NCBI GenBank assembly: GCA_029260475.1
Contig: JAJDDE010000137.1
Span: 1-43,488 of the forward strand
Source of the DNA: Phycisphaerales bacterium
Lineage (GTDB): Bacteria; Planctomycetota; Phycisphaerae; Phycisphaerales; UBA1924
Reading direction: 5' to 3'
DNA: 43,488 nt
This document shows, one piece after another, positions 17,055 through 24,950 of the stretch. The position numbers and the translations under genes were made by a program. Within the stretch, counting starts at the first letter, position 1. The number at the start of each line of letters is the position of its first letter. Under the pieces are notes generated by a model, which was not told the origin of the DNA, ran no database searches, and saw nothing but the letters and a program-made list of their open reading frames with translations.

Positions 17055-17133
17055 GGCGTCCTCCTGAGGATGGTCCAAGGGGGACTATCGGCCCGCGGGG
17101 GACGGGTGATGAGCGAGGGCGGTCGGAGGAGGG

Positions 17134-17448
17134 CTAGTCCTCGTCGTCTTCGGCGTCGTCGTCGTCCATGAAATAGGCGTCGTCGTCGTCATCGTCGTCG
17201 TCGAGCTCGAGATCGTCCTCCTCGTCGTCCGAGGCGTCTTCGTCGTCGATGAGGTCGTCGTCATCGTCGTCGTCTTCGTCCCAGATGATGTCGTCATCGT
17301 CATCGTCTTTGGCGAGGTCCGAGAACATGAACGGCGCGAGACGGTCGGCCCAGGCGGGCTGGTCGTCACGCCGGCACGGGAGCGCGGTGCGCTCGGGGGC
17401 CAGCTCGATGAACTCTTCGGTGATGTGGGGTGGTGTTGCGATGCGCAT
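17134..17448 (-). CDS. protein with extreme Asp/Glu-rich C-terminal tail
   Basis: A 104-residue protein. Residues 1-45 look like a short folded region ('MRIATPPHITEEFIELAPER', 'WADRLAPFMFSDLA'), with 'PCRRDD' in the middle. The rest is almost only Asp and Glu in runs of up to eight Asp, interrupted by 'IIW', 'LID', 'LEL' and 'AYFM'. Such tails mimic DNA phosphates or bind basic proteins or metal ions. AAGGAAG lies just before the ATG at 17448, and a consensus-like promoter lies upstream. The tail DNA is a near trinucleotide repeat, so length may vary. The function is unknown. Confidence 0.75.
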   Translation of the reverse strand: MRIATPPHITEEFIELAPERTALPCRRDDQPAWADRLAPFMFSDLAKDDDDDDIIWDEDDDDDDDLIDDEDASDDEEDDLELDDDDDDDDAYFMDDDDAEDDED

Positions 17449-17518
17449 TCGGTCTTCCTTCTGACGCCCCGCGCGACCGGGCCACCGGCCGGCTCCTCTG
17501 TTCCGCGCGTGCGCGGGC

Positions 17519-17546
17519 ACAATACAACTGTCTGCGCTTGTGTCAA
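17519..17546 (-). promoter_or_regulatory. sigma70-type promoter of the Asp-tail protein gene
   Basis: On the minus strand TTGACA (17541-17546) and TATTGT (17519-17524) are separated by 16 bases, a near-consensus housekeeping promoter. The -10 box ends 70 bases before the ATG at 17448, leaving a leader of about 60 bases with a ribosome binding site. It is the best -35/-10 pair I saw in the window. Confidence 0.6.
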
Positions 17547-17666
17547 ACCCCCGTCCGCGGAAACCGTGCGATCGTGTGCCCTGACCACGCCGAGAACTGG
17601 CGGACCCCATCATCGAAGAGGCCCGGCGGGGTGGGTGGGGCGTGGGTATGCTCTGCTCCCTCCCCG

Positions 17667-18083
17667 ATGCCCAACGCCCCCGCCAACCCGAAATCGCCCC
17701 CCCCACACGGATTCGACCCCGGCGCGGGCGTGCTCGCGCTGCTCCTGCCCGGATTGGGCTATTTCGCTCTGGGTGAGCGGAAGCGTGGCGTGCTGCTGGC
17801 GTCGGGCATCCTGTTCATGGTCGCTCTGGGGCTGCTGATCGGCGGACTCGACGCGGTGGACCGGGTTCAGGACCGCTGGTGGTTCCTCCCTCAGGCGGGC
17901 CTGGGGCCCCTGGCGTGGGCGATTGACTGGGCCCGCGTCCAGTGGGGGGGCTCCCAGTCCATCGGGCGTGTGAACGAGATCGGGACGCTCTTCGTGGTCA
18001 TCGCGGGCATGTGCAACGCCGTCGCGATCATCGATTGCCTGCTCCCGAACCTGCGTGACGAGGACGGGGGGGCTGGATCGTGA
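17667..18083 (+). CDS. small multi-pass membrane protein of unknown function
   Basis: A 138-residue protein with a Pro/Asn-rich N-terminus and about three or four membrane segments: 'GVLALLLPGLGYFALGE', 'GVLLASGILFMVALGLLIGG', 'QAGLGPLAWAIDWARVQWGG' and 'TLFVVIAGMCNAVAIIDCLL'. The first segments resemble the 'PGxGxFxxGxxxxG' pattern of TM2/DUF-type membrane proteins. The ATG at 17667 is chosen because upstream in-frame sequence to 17430 is not protein-like. TATGCT at 17647-17652 may be a -10 element. The next gene overlaps it by four bases, so the two are coupled and may form a complex. Confidence 0.75.
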   Translation: MPNAPANPKSPPPHGFDPGAGVLALLLPGLGYFALGERKRGVLLASGILFMVALGLLIGGLDAVDRVQDRWWFLPQAGLGPLAWAIDWARVQWGGSQSIGRVNEIGTLFVVIAGMCNAVAIIDCLLPNLRDEDGGAGS

Positions 18084-18358
18084 TGTGGTCGTCGCCTCTG
18101 AGCACGGTGCTCGCGTACACCCCCTTTGTGGACCCGCTCTCGGAGCTGTCGCAGGGCGTGGTGGACGCGTGGTGGGTGACGCTGCCGCTGCTCGCGCTGG
18201 GGACGGCGATGGCGTACAAGGCGGTCCGCCTGCCGCACTTCCGGGGGTACTGGCGCGCGGTGCTGGTGATGGCGGTGCAGATCACGCTGGCGATGCTGGG
18301 CATCGCGGTGCTGGTGGGCGTCTGCGCGGAGCTGGTCGTGCCCTTCTTCGGCGGCTGA
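18080..18358 (+). CDS. small membrane protein coupled to the preceding gene
   Basis: A 92-residue protein with two or three membrane segments ('WWVTLPLLALGTAMAYKAV', 'AVLVMAVQITLAMLGIAVLV'). Translation can start at GTG 18080, overlapping the previous stop, or at ATG 18083 immediately after; both are in frame. No known motif is recognised. The conserved-looking loop 'RLPHFRGYWRAV' between helices is probably cytoplasmic by the positive-inside rule. It ends three bases from the convergent EamA gene. Confidence 0.72.
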   Translation: MMWSSPLSTVLAYTPFVDPLSELSQGVVDAWWVTLPLLALGTAMAYKAVRLPHFRGYWRAVLVMAVQITLAMLGIAVLVGVCAELVVPFFGG

Positions 18359-18361
18359 GGC

Positions 18362-18817
18362 TCAGGCCTTCTTGGCAGAGAGCAGGACCACGCCCGTGAC
18401 GATGAGCACGAGCGCGATGGCCTTGCGCCAGGACATCGTTTCGTGGAGCACGAGCCAGCCCAGGATGACCGCGAGGGCGGGTGCGAGCGCGAAGGCGATG
18501 GGTTTGACGCGCGAGATCTCGCCCAGCGAGAGGGCCCCGTAGAAGCAGAGCATCGCGAGGGCGCCCGCGACGAGGCCCGAGCCCAGGGTGAGCTTGAGGA
18601 GCGTGGGGGCGCCCGCCTGCATCCAGTCCCGCGGCTCGGTGCCGCGCTGATGCACGAAGAGGAAATAGGCGAGCCAGAGCACGGGGATCGCGACGGTGGA
18701 GCGCACGCAGATCGCGGTGATCGGCCCCACCTTGCCCGTGTGCAGGACCGCTTTGGTGAAGAGCTCGCCGACACCCCAGCAGAGGCCGGCACCGATCGCG
18801 AGGAGGACGGCGTTCAT
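18362..18817 (-). CDS. EamA-family half-size transporter
   Basis: A 151-residue membrane protein with about five membrane helices and a single EamA domain ('LLAIGAGLCWGVGELFTKAV' at the start; 'KPIAFALAPALAVILGWLVL' and 'HETMSWRKAIALVLIVTGVV' at the end). Most EamA exporters have two such domains in ~300 residues; single-domain forms would work as dimers, as in small multidrug resistance proteins. The substrate is not predictable. Its ATG overlaps the stop of the upstream acetyltransferase by four bases, so the two are made together. Confidence 0.85.
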   Translation of the reverse strand: MNAVLLAIGAGLCWGVGELFTKAVLHTGKVGPITAICVRSTVAIPVLWLAYFLFVHQRGTEPRDWMQAGAPTLLKLTLGSGLVAGALAMLCFYGALSLGEISRVKPIAFALAPALAVILGWLVLHETMSWRKAIALVLIVTGVVLLSAKKA

Positions 18818-19272
18818 GAGAAGACCGCCTTGTAGGTGAGGAAGTCGTTGGCGAGGATCCAGCCGCGAGATTCGTAGAGGGCGCGGGCGGCGTCGTTGGT
18901 GACGTGGGTCTTGAGGACGAGGACGGCGGCACCCGAATCACGCGCGAAGTCTTCGGCGCGTTGCATCAGCGCGTGGGCGACGCCGGCACGCCTGTGGTCG
19001 GGGGCGACGAAGAGGTCGTTGAGGATCCAGTAGCGCGAGAGGGTGGTGGAGGCGAACTGTGGGTAGAGGTTGGTGAAGCCGACGGGAGCGCCGTCGATGT
19101 GCGCGAGGAAGGCGACCGATTCGCAGGCGCTCAGGCGGTCGGTGAAGTAGGTGCGGATGGCGTCGTCGGTGTGCGCCGTTTTGTAGTGATCGCAGTAGCC
19201 GTGAAAGAGCCGGACGATGGCGTCGAGGTGGTCGGGGCGTGTGGGGTCCGCCGGGACGATGGTCGTGGTCAT
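18814..19272 (-). CDS. GNAT-family N-acetyltransferase
   Basis: A 152-residue acetyl-CoA-dependent N-acetyltransferase. The GNAT order is visible: N-terminal helix region ('LDAIVRLFHGYCDHYK'), the strand 'VGFTNLYPQFAS', the motif A strand and acetyl-CoA loop 'LNDLFVAPDHRRAGVAHALM' (about 87-106), and motif B 'VLKTHVTNDAARALYESRGW' with the usual Asn/Tyr positions. The target is unknown. The ATG at 19272 is preceded by TACGCT seven bases away. It is the first gene of a two-gene unit with the EamA transporter, which could suggest modification plus export of a small amine, but this is only context. Confidence 0.9.
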   Translation of the reverse strand: MTTTIVPADPTRPDHLDAIVRLFHGYCDHYKTAHTDDAIRTYFTDRLSACESVAFLAHIDGAPVGFTNLYPQFASTTLSRYWILNDLFVAPDHRRAGVAHALMQRAEDFARDSGAAVLVLKTHVTNDAARALYESRGWILANDFLTYKAVFS

Positions 19273-19279
19273 GTGGGTG

Positions 19280-19285
19280 AGCGTA
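19280..19285 (-). promoter_or_regulatory. -10-like hexamer for leaderless GNAT gene
   Basis: TACGCT on the minus strand ends seven bases before the ATG at 19272, with no ribosome binding site. Confidence 0.4.
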
Positions 19286-19302
19286 CCCGCGGTCTGGGTG
19301 GG

Positions 19303-19381
19303 CGTACCCCGCGAAGCGGGTTGCGGCGTGGTGGGCCCTGATGCTCGATCTCCGTTCCCGCAATCCGCTGCGCGGCGTACG
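19303..19381. repeat. inverted pair of a dispersed palindromic repeat
   Basis: A 24-base unit at 19303-19326 (starting CGTACCCCGCGAAGCGG) is the reverse complement of 19358-19381 with 21 of 24 positions matching, leaving a 31-base loop. The right-hand unit plus nine further bases (19358-19390) recurs at 29286-29318 with 31 of 33 identical. Arrangement as an inverted pair between divergent genes is typical of BIME-like elements. Confidence 0.7.
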
Positions 19382-19449
19382 GCCACCCGGGGCACACTCG
19401 TGGATACGTGCGTTGCAACGGGGCTTTGCGGGCGGGGGTACCGTGGGGT

Positions 19450-20526
19450 ATGCACACACGACACCTGCTGGCGCTGGGGCTTGTCTCGCTGGTTTCCGCT
19501 GTGGGGTTCGCCCAGCAGGAGGCGGACGACGAGCCCGTCATCATCCCGGTCATCACGAATCTGGAGCCCGAGGGGGATGGGGACGTGCTCGTGATGCAAC
19601 CCATGGGCATCATGACGCCTCTGGAGTCGATGAACCGGTGGGTGGAGCGCGAGCCGGAGAGCAGCGAGGCGTACTTCAAGCGCGCGGGGCTGCACATGGC
19701 CGAGCTGCGGTACGAGGAGGCGGTCGCCGATTTCTCGGCTGCGATCCGGTACGACCCGGGGTTCAAGGGGGCGTACCTCGGACGGGCCGAGGCCCGGCGG
19801 GACGCGGGTCGGTACCACGAGGCTTTGGAAGATGTCCGCGACGTCCGAGGGACGCGGGCGAGACTCATCGAGGCGTCGATCCTGGTGTGCCAGCGCGACT
19901 GGGAGGGCGCGTTGACGCTGCTGGATCGTCTGCTGGTTGTCGATAGCGAGAGCGAGCGTGGCTACATGATGCGCGCCCGGGTTCGTGCGGCTCTGGGCGA
20001 CAGCGAGGCGGCGAGTGACGACCTGGTGCGCGCGTGGGACTTGGGGTACGAGCCGCCGGTGTGGTCGGTGCGCCCGCCGGTGACGGCGTTGGAGCGGCGC
20101 GTGATGGCGCGCATGGAGTGGGAGATTCCGCGCGAGGATTCCATGGAGGAGACGGCGGACGACTTCCGCGTCCGCGCGTGGGTGGACGCGGGCTCGCCCG
20201 AGGCGATCGGGGCGCTGTACTCGTTCGCGACCGATGTGGACCTCACCGAACAGCTGGCGCCGGGGGCGCGGGGTCTCGTTGTGTGGGCGCAGGGCTGTGC
20301 GCACCGGGGCGACGATGAGGAGGCGGCGCGGGCGGCGTTGCACGTGTACGTGAGTTCGTCGCCGAGCGAAGAGCGGTTGATGGCGCTCATGGTGTACCTG
20401 CGCACCGGGCCCGAGGACCGGGCTGGCCATTGGCTGGGGCTCATCGAATCGGGCGAGCAGGATGCGCGGTTTGCGTGGGCGCTGCCGGAGCTGCGGGCGA
20501 TCTACGCGACGCGGTTGGCTGGGTGA
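19450..20526 (+). CDS. exported TPR-repeat protein
   Basis: A 358-residue protein with a signal peptide ('MHTRHLLALGLVSLVSAVGF', cleavage after AQ likely). From about residue 70 it has tetratricopeptide-type helix pairs: 'AYFKRAGLHMAELRYEEAVA', 'DFSAAIRYDPGFKGAYLGRA' and 'EARRDAGRYHEALEDV', then 'DWEGALTLLDRLLVVDSESE'. The C-terminal half is helical without clear repeats. TPR proteins scaffold protein complexes; this one would do so outside the inner membrane. The ATG at 19450 fits the signal peptide; in-frame codons back to 19408 lie in the repeat region. It ends six bases from the convergent GH57 gene. Confidence 0.8.
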   Translation: MHTRHLLALGLVSLVSAVGFAQQEADDEPVIIPVITNLEPEGDGDVLVMQPMGIMTPLESMNRWVEREPESSEAYFKRAGLHMAELRYEEAVADFSAAIRYDPGFKGAYLGRAEARRDAGRYHEALEDVRDVRGTRARLIEASILVCQRDWEGALTLLDRLLVVDSESERGYMMRARVRAALGDSEAASDDLVRAWDLGYEPPVWSVRPPVTALERRVMARMEWEIPREDSMEETADDFRVRAWVDAGSPEAIGALYSFATDVDLTEQLAPGARGLVVWAQGCAHRGDDEEAARAALHVYVSSSPSEERLMALMVYLRTGPEDRAGHWLGLIESGEQDARFAWALPELRAIYATRLAG

Positions 20527-20532
20527 GGCGCG

Positions 20533-21810
20533 TCAGACCCCCGCGGGCGTCTCGGTGCGGGTGCGGGCGTTGTCGAGCACGTTCATGTAGTTGATGTAGC
20601 TGTCGTAGGGCGAGTCGTAGGGGTTGAAGTACTTGTGGACGTCGCCGTCGGCGAAGTACTTCGTACACATGTAGTAGGCGTGGTCGGAGGTGGTGAGCTT
20701 GCGCCAGTCGTTGAGGACGTGGCCCAGGTGCTCGGCGGCGGTGTGGTCGCCAGCGTCCTTGGCCCTTTGGTACGCCTCCTTGATGGGCTTCTCAAGCTTG
20801 TAGGTCTCGGTGAGCGCGTTGGACTGCATGGCGTTGCCGAGCCATGCGCTGAGGTCGCGCTCGGTGTCGGGCCAGCTCGTCATGTGCGGCGCGTCGTAGA
20901 CGCCCACGGAGTCGAACTGCTCGAAGGCCTCCGAGGGCGTGATGAAGTGGTTCTCGCCCGGGTGGTGGTCGAAGATGGCGCGGGGCAGGTCCGCGAGGAA
21001 CTCGAAGATGCCGGTGTCGGCCCACTGGTGCTCGCCGATGGTCTCGTAGTCCATGAAGAGGTTGCAGAGGTAGCCGTCGCCGTTGATCTGGTGGACCCAG
21101 TGTGCGAACTTCTCGGTGGTGAGGGGCCACTCCTCCCAGGCGCGGTTGCCGAAGCGGAAGGCGATGTCGTCGGAGAGGCGGTAGTTCTTGAGCAGCAGGC
21201 GGAAGGGCTTGCCGTCGATGGCGCTGGGCATGTCCACGGGCGGGCGGTAGACGTAGTTGGGGGAGCGGTAGGCGAGGATGCGGTCCACGCCCTCGCAGAG
21301 CATGCCCTTGAAGCGCGGCGAGCCTTTCGCGTCCTGGATGCCCGCGATGAACTGCGCGACGTCGTTGTTGTAGGTCAGCTCGGTGTTGCGGAAGACGCTG
21401 GGCGTCTGGCCGAAGAGGTCCTGGATGCGCTGCGTGTGCATGTCGATCTGCTCACGGAACTCGGCGCGGGAGTACAGGAAGCTGAGTGAGTGGTGGTAGG
21501 TCTCGGCGACGAACTCGCAGCAGCCGGTGTCGCTGAGGGCCTTGAAGAGGTCCAGCACGTCGGGGGCCCACTGCTCGAGCTGGTCGATGACGGTGCCGGT
21601 GAGGGCGTAGGAGAGGCGGAAGTTGCCGTTGTTCTTCTTCACGAGGTCCAGCATGAGCTGGGTCGCGGGGCGGTAGCACTTGTTGGCGACCTTGAGCAGG
21701 ATCTCCTTGTTGGCCTCGTCGTCGAAGTAGAAGGGGTCGGCATCGAAGACGGAGTAGCGGCGGAGGCGCCATGGCTGGTGGACCTGGAAATAGAAGCAGA
21801 CTGAGGCCAT
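20533..21810 (-). CDS. glycoside hydrolase family 57 (alpha-amylase-like)
   Basis: A 425-residue GH57 enzyme acting on alpha-1,4 glucans such as glycogen. Family motifs appear in order: 'YFQVHQPWRLRRY' (HQP at 11-13), 'SFLYS', the nucleophile segment 'VFRNTELTYNND' with Glu144, and the acid/base segment 'LFMDYETIGEHQW' with Asp254. It is compact compared with 4-alpha-glucanotransferases and close to the ~400-residue alpha-amylase-like subgroup. The ATG at 21810 begins directly at the first strand 'MASVCFYFQVHQP', and GGAG lies about eight bases upstream. There is no signal peptide, so it is cytosolic, fitting glycogen turnover together with the debranching enzyme and glycosyltransferase elsewhere in the window. 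Confidence 0.93.
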   Translation of the reverse strand: MASVCFYFQVHQPWRLRRYSVFDADPFYFDDEANKEILLKVANKCYRPATQLMLDLVKKNNGNFRLSYALTGTVIDQLEQWAPDVLDLFKALSDTGCCEFVAETYHHSLSFLYSRAEFREQIDMHTQRIQDLFGQTPSVFRNTELTYNNDVAQFIAGIQDAKGSPRFKGMLCEGVDRILAYRSPNYVYRPPVDMPSAIDGKPFRLLLKNYRLSDDIAFRFGNRAWEEWPLTTEKFAHWVHQINGDGYLCNLFMDYETIGEHQWADTGIFEFLADLPRAIFDHHPGENHFITPSEAFEQFDSVGVYDAPHMTSWPDTERDLSAWLGNAMQSNALTETYKLEKPIKEAYQRAKDAGDHTAAEHLGHVLNDWRKLTTSDHAYYMCTKYFADGDVHKYFNPYDSPYDSYINYMNVLDNARTRTETPAGV

Positions 21811-21920
21811 CGGGATCGCTCCGTTCCTGCGCACGGTCGGTGCGCCGCCGACTGGGTGGTAGAGGGCATTGTGACGCCTGGGCGTCTCCCCGCAAGTGAT
21901 GGCCCCGATTCGCCCTGGTG

Positions 21921-23348
21921 CTACTCGATGACCGCGGCGCAGCTCGTGATCATCGCGACGGATTGCTGGTCGGCGGTCGCGGTGTGGTTGAGGATGCGGA
22001 CCGCCTGGGCGTCGGTCGCGAGCATCGTGGCGACCATGTTGCCGACCGAGCACCAGCGCGTGGGGTTCTGCTGCCACGCGATGGAGGCGACGAGTTCGGA
22101 GGCCTTGGCCTTGCTGACGAGCTCGAGCATCTCGCGGTCGTGCTGGAGCACCTTCTCGCGCGCCTGGGTCGCGGCCTCGTCCTCGCCCACGAGCGACTGC
22201 TGGTCGCCGAAGGAGCGCCCGACGTGGGAGAGGTCTGCCGACGAGACGATCAGTGTGGTGCCGTCGGACTCGGCGATGGTGTCCTTGAGCGCGTCCACGA
22301 AGGGCTGGAGGTCGAGGCCCTGGCCGTCGTAGGAGGCGCCGTTGGCTTGTGAGGGGTCGTGGATGAGGGCCGCGAAGACTTTGGGGGCGTTGCCGTCGTC
22401 GCCCGTGAAGACGTGCTGGATCCACGGGATGTGCAGCTCGATGGAGTGCTCGCGCTCGTGGTCGTAGCGGTTGGCGAAGAGCTTCTCGGCGCCGTCGTCG
22501 CCCAGCTTGGTCTTGAGGACGCGGGCGAAGTCCTGGTCGTACTCGCAGGTGCCCAGGGGCGATTCGTAGCCCTTGTCGCAGCCGACGACGCCGGTGCCCT
22601 GCCCGAAGTGGTTGGTGCCGAGGATGATGATGCGGGTGGGGCGATCGACGACGCGGAGGCGCCCGTAGGTGTGGGCGTAGTTGGGCCAGCCGCGGAAGTA
22701 GTCGAGGTGGGGTGCGATGATGGCCTTGGGGAGCGTGTTGAAGGCGGGGTCCTCGACGGGCTCGAGGGCCTGGTCGATCCACGAATCGAACTGGGCGCGG
22801 AGGAGTTCGGGGCCCTTCTCTGCCTTCTCCTGGTCGGTCGCCTCCTCGCCCTCGCCCTTGGACTGCTGCACGAGCGCATCGGCGATGGCGGCGGTGGAGC
22901 CGGGGGGGAGGGTGTCTGAGTTGTCGAAGTCGGTGCGTAGCTTGTCCACGAGCGCCTGGAAGATGGGGCCTTCGAGGAGGCCCGCGTTGTCGAGCTGGGC
23001 GACGAGCGCCTGCGCGTTGTCCACGGTGAGCAGGTCCACCGCCTCTTGCGGCACGCCGTCCTGCAGACTCGCGGCGTGCTTCGCGCGGGCGGCGACCTCT
23101 TCGATGGGCAGCTCACCCGACATGTGCGGCAGGTAGAACTGCGCCAGCGGGTTGGTAACCACCTGACGCTCGGCGATCTGGGCGCGGTCGCCCAGGGCGA
23201 GCATCACGACCTGCTGCCCGTTCGGGGCCTGCCCGGGCATGGGGGTGCCCTGCACGGTCTGGCGCAGTCGCGGCTTGGCGTGGTGCGCCTGGGAGGCGTC
23301 GAAGGGGGGGACCGGCTGGCTGGGATTCTGCTCGGGCTGCTCGTTCAC
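21921..23348 (-). CDS. Memo-family protein (AmmeMemoRadiSam system protein B type) with N-terminal extension
   Basis: The 475-residue protein has a C-terminal Memo domain (about 215-475): 'AIIAPHLDYFRGWPNYAHTY', 'RIIILGTNHFGQGTG', 'EREHSIELHIPWIQHVF' and 'LIVSSADLSHVG', where His and Asp residues correspond to the metal-site residues of the Memo/extradiol-dioxygenase-like fold. The ~200-residue N-terminal region ('KPRLRQTVQG', 'LPIEEVAARAKHAASLQDG', 'ALVAQLDNAGLLEGPIFQAL') looks like the winged-helix extension seen in some Memo-like proteins. GTG at 23348 is chosen for the AGGAG six bases ahead. No AMMECR1 or radical SAM partner gene is nearby. The biochemical role is not known. Confidence 0.85.
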   Translation of the reverse strand: MNEQPEQNPSQPVPPFDASQAHHAKPRLRQTVQGTPMPGQAPNGQQVVMLALGDRAQIAERQVVTNPLAQFYLPHMSGELPIEEVAARAKHAASLQDGVPQEAVDLLTVDNAQALVAQLDNAGLLEGPIFQALVDKLRTDFDNSDTLPPGSTAAIADALVQQSKGEGEEATDQEKAEKGPELLRAQFDSWIDQALEPVEDPAFNTLPKAIIAPHLDYFRGWPNYAHTYGRLRVVDRPTRIIILGTNHFGQGTGVVGCDKGYESPLGTCEYDQDFARVLKTKLGDDGAEKLFANRYDHEREHSIELHIPWIQHVFTGDDGNAPKVFAALIHDPSQANGASYDGQGLDLQPFVDALKDTIAESDGTTLIVSSADLSHVGRSFGDQQSLVGEDEAATQAREKVLQHDREMLELVSKAKASELVASIAWQQNPTRWCSVGNMVATMLATDAQAVRILNHTATADQQSVAMITSCAAVIE

Positions 23349-23478
23349 GGGACGCTCCTGCGTGGCTTCGTCTGAAAAGGGGTCGGTTCGGAGTGTAGGG
23401 GCGCGGTGGAGTGATTCGACCATCGCGTTCGCGTACCGGGTGTCTTGCGAGGGGCCTAGATCTCAATCAGCTCGAGAA

Positions 23479-24207
23479 CTAGGCGTGAGACGCGTTGTAA
23501 ACGACGGGTGACCGCCCGGCCCAGCGGGACCAGTACGCGGGTGTCACCATGAGCTCAGCCATGCAATCGGCGGTGTTGATCCGGCTGGTCTTCCCGGAAT
23601 CGAAGATCGCGCTGCGGATGGGGGAGGGGTGCAGCTCGTAGGGCGTGACGGCCTCCTCGTTCACCAGCGCATCCGGGCGGACGATGACCCATTCAACCGC
23701 TCGGTGGCCCTGACCGATCTCTCCGCGGAGGTAGGCCGCGGCCTGCTCGTTGTCCGCGTGAGGCGGGAGAAGGGTGTGGAGCAGCAGAAGTACGGCGCGT
23801 TCCGGCAGCGAGACGCTCTCGGGGATATCTGTGTCCCGACACCCGGAACTGTTCATCAGCACGAACCTGACGGGCTGCGCGGGGGCGCACTGCTCCGCTG
23901 CTCGGCAGAGCCTGCGCAGCGAGTCGGTGACGAGCCGCCTCGGGGAGCCGAACATGCCGTGGAAGTTGAGCGTGTGCCCGAGGCACGAGGCGATGGCGTC
24001 ACAGCCGCGGACGTGCATCGCCAGCTCCGGCTCGCTCAGGTCGAGCACCGTGCCCTTCACCACATGGGCGTTGTCGTGATCACGCACCGACGGCGGCAGC
24101 TTCTCCGGGCTGCGCACGATGACCGTGACGTGGTGACCGCGTTCCAGCAGTTGGAGCACGAGGTGTTGCCCGGTGGTTCCGGTGCCGCCGACGACGAGTG
24201 TTTTCAT
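23479..24207 (-). CDS. NAD(P)-binding atypical SDR (NmrA/SDR5-like)
   Basis: A 242-residue Rossmann-fold protein with the N-terminal dinucleotide motif 'VVGGTGTTGQHLVLQLLERG' (about 5-24) and the second strand 'HVTVIVRSPEKLP', typical of NAD(P)H-binding epimerase-like proteins. There is no YxxxK active site; 'VLMNSSGC' replaces it, as in the atypical SDR-a5 group, so it may bind nucleotide for sensing or reduce a small substrate. It is coupled to lipB: its ATG overlaps the lipB stop by four bases. Link to lipoate metabolism is only positional. Confidence 0.85.
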   Translation of the reverse strand: MKTLVVGGTGTTGQHLVLQLLERGHHVTVIVRSPEKLPPSVRDHDNAHVVKGTVLDLSEPELAMHVRGCDAIASCLGHTLNFHGMFGSPRRLVTDSLRRLCRAAEQCAPAQPVRFVLMNSSGCRDTDIPESVSLPERAVLLLLHTLLPPHADNEQAAAYLRGEIGQGHRAVEWVIVRPDALVNEEAVTPYELHPSPIRSAIFDSGKTSRINTADCMAELMVTPAYWSRWAGRSPVVYNASHA

Positions 24208-24926
24208 GGAGCGGGTGCCTCTCCGGCGTTGCGTGATTCGAGTCGAGCCGTGATCCACGACTGGAAGCGGTGGGCCACATCGGACTTGAGCGCGTCCATG
24301 CTCGGGGCGTTGCCGCCCGTTTCGACGTCGAGGGTGGAGACGGGTCGTCCCGCGAGGCCGCAGGGGACGATGAGGTTGAAGTGGTCGAGGTTGGTGGTGT
24401 TGTTGAGGGCGAGGCCGTGCATGGAGACCCAGCGGCGGACGCGGATGCCCATGGCGCAGAGCTTGGCGCGGGGGTCCGTCGTCGTCCAGACGCCCGTCGC
24501 CTCCGTGTCGCGCTGGGCGGGGACGCTGAGGGCGGCGCAGCAGTCGATGACGATCTGCTCGAGGGCGCGCATGTAGTCGTGCAGGCCCAGGTTGAGGCGG
24601 TTGAGATCGAGGATGGGGTAGGCGACGAGCTGGCCCGGGCCGTGATAGGTGATGTCGCCGCCGCGATCGGTGGTGTGCAGGGCCACGCCCTGCTGGGCGA
24701 GGAGTTCTTCGGAGGCGAGCAGGTGGTCGGCGGCCCCGGCGCGGTTGGAGACGGTGATGACGGCGGGGTGCTCGAGGAGCAGGAGTTCGCCCAGGGGCGT
24801 GCCCGGCGTGTCGCGATCGGCGAGCACGCGGGCGTGGACGCGCTGCTGCTCGGCGAAGGCCCGGGCGTACTCGATGACGCCGAGATCGCGGGCGGGGAGG
24901 AGGGGGTGGTCGGTGAGTAGGGGCAC
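24204..24926 (-). CDS. lipB: lipoyl(octanoyl) transferase
   Basis: LipB moves octanoate from acyl carrier protein to lipoyl domains of 2-oxoacid dehydrogenases and the glycine cleavage system. The 240-residue protein carries the family signature 'RGGDITYHGPGQLVAYPIL' (about 88-106), the catalytic Lys in 'AKLCAMGIRVRRW' (Lys155) and Cys in 'LIVPCGLAGRPV' (Cys189). Start is a GTG at 24926, six bases after a TACGAT hexamer and without a Shine-Dalgarno sequence. No lipA gene is in the window. First gene of a unit with the SDR protein. Confidence 0.96.
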   Translation of the reverse strand: MPLLTDHPLLPARDLGVIEYARAFAEQQRVHARVLADRDTPGTPLGELLLLEHPAVITVSNRAGAADHLLASEELLAQQGVALHTTDRGGDITYHGPGQLVAYPILDLNRLNLGLHDYMRALEQIVIDCCAALSVPAQRDTEATGVWTTTDPRAKLCAMGIRVRRWVSMHGLALNNTTNLDHFNLIVPCGLAGRPVSTLDVETGGNAPSMDALKSDVAHRFQSWITARLESRNAGEAPAP

Positions 24927-24932
24927 GGGGGG

Positions 24933-24938
24933 ATCGTA
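24933..24938 (-). promoter_or_regulatory. -10-like hexamer for leaderless lipB
   Basis: TACGAT on the minus strand, followed by six C and then the GTG start, leaves no room for a leader. Confidence 0.45.
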
Positions 24939-24950
24939 GAGGTGCCGGGT

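Noticed and set aside
20635-21489. Plus-strand open frame opposite the GH57 gene
   Set aside because: Antisense to conserved catalytic motifs of GH57; no recognisable protein features.
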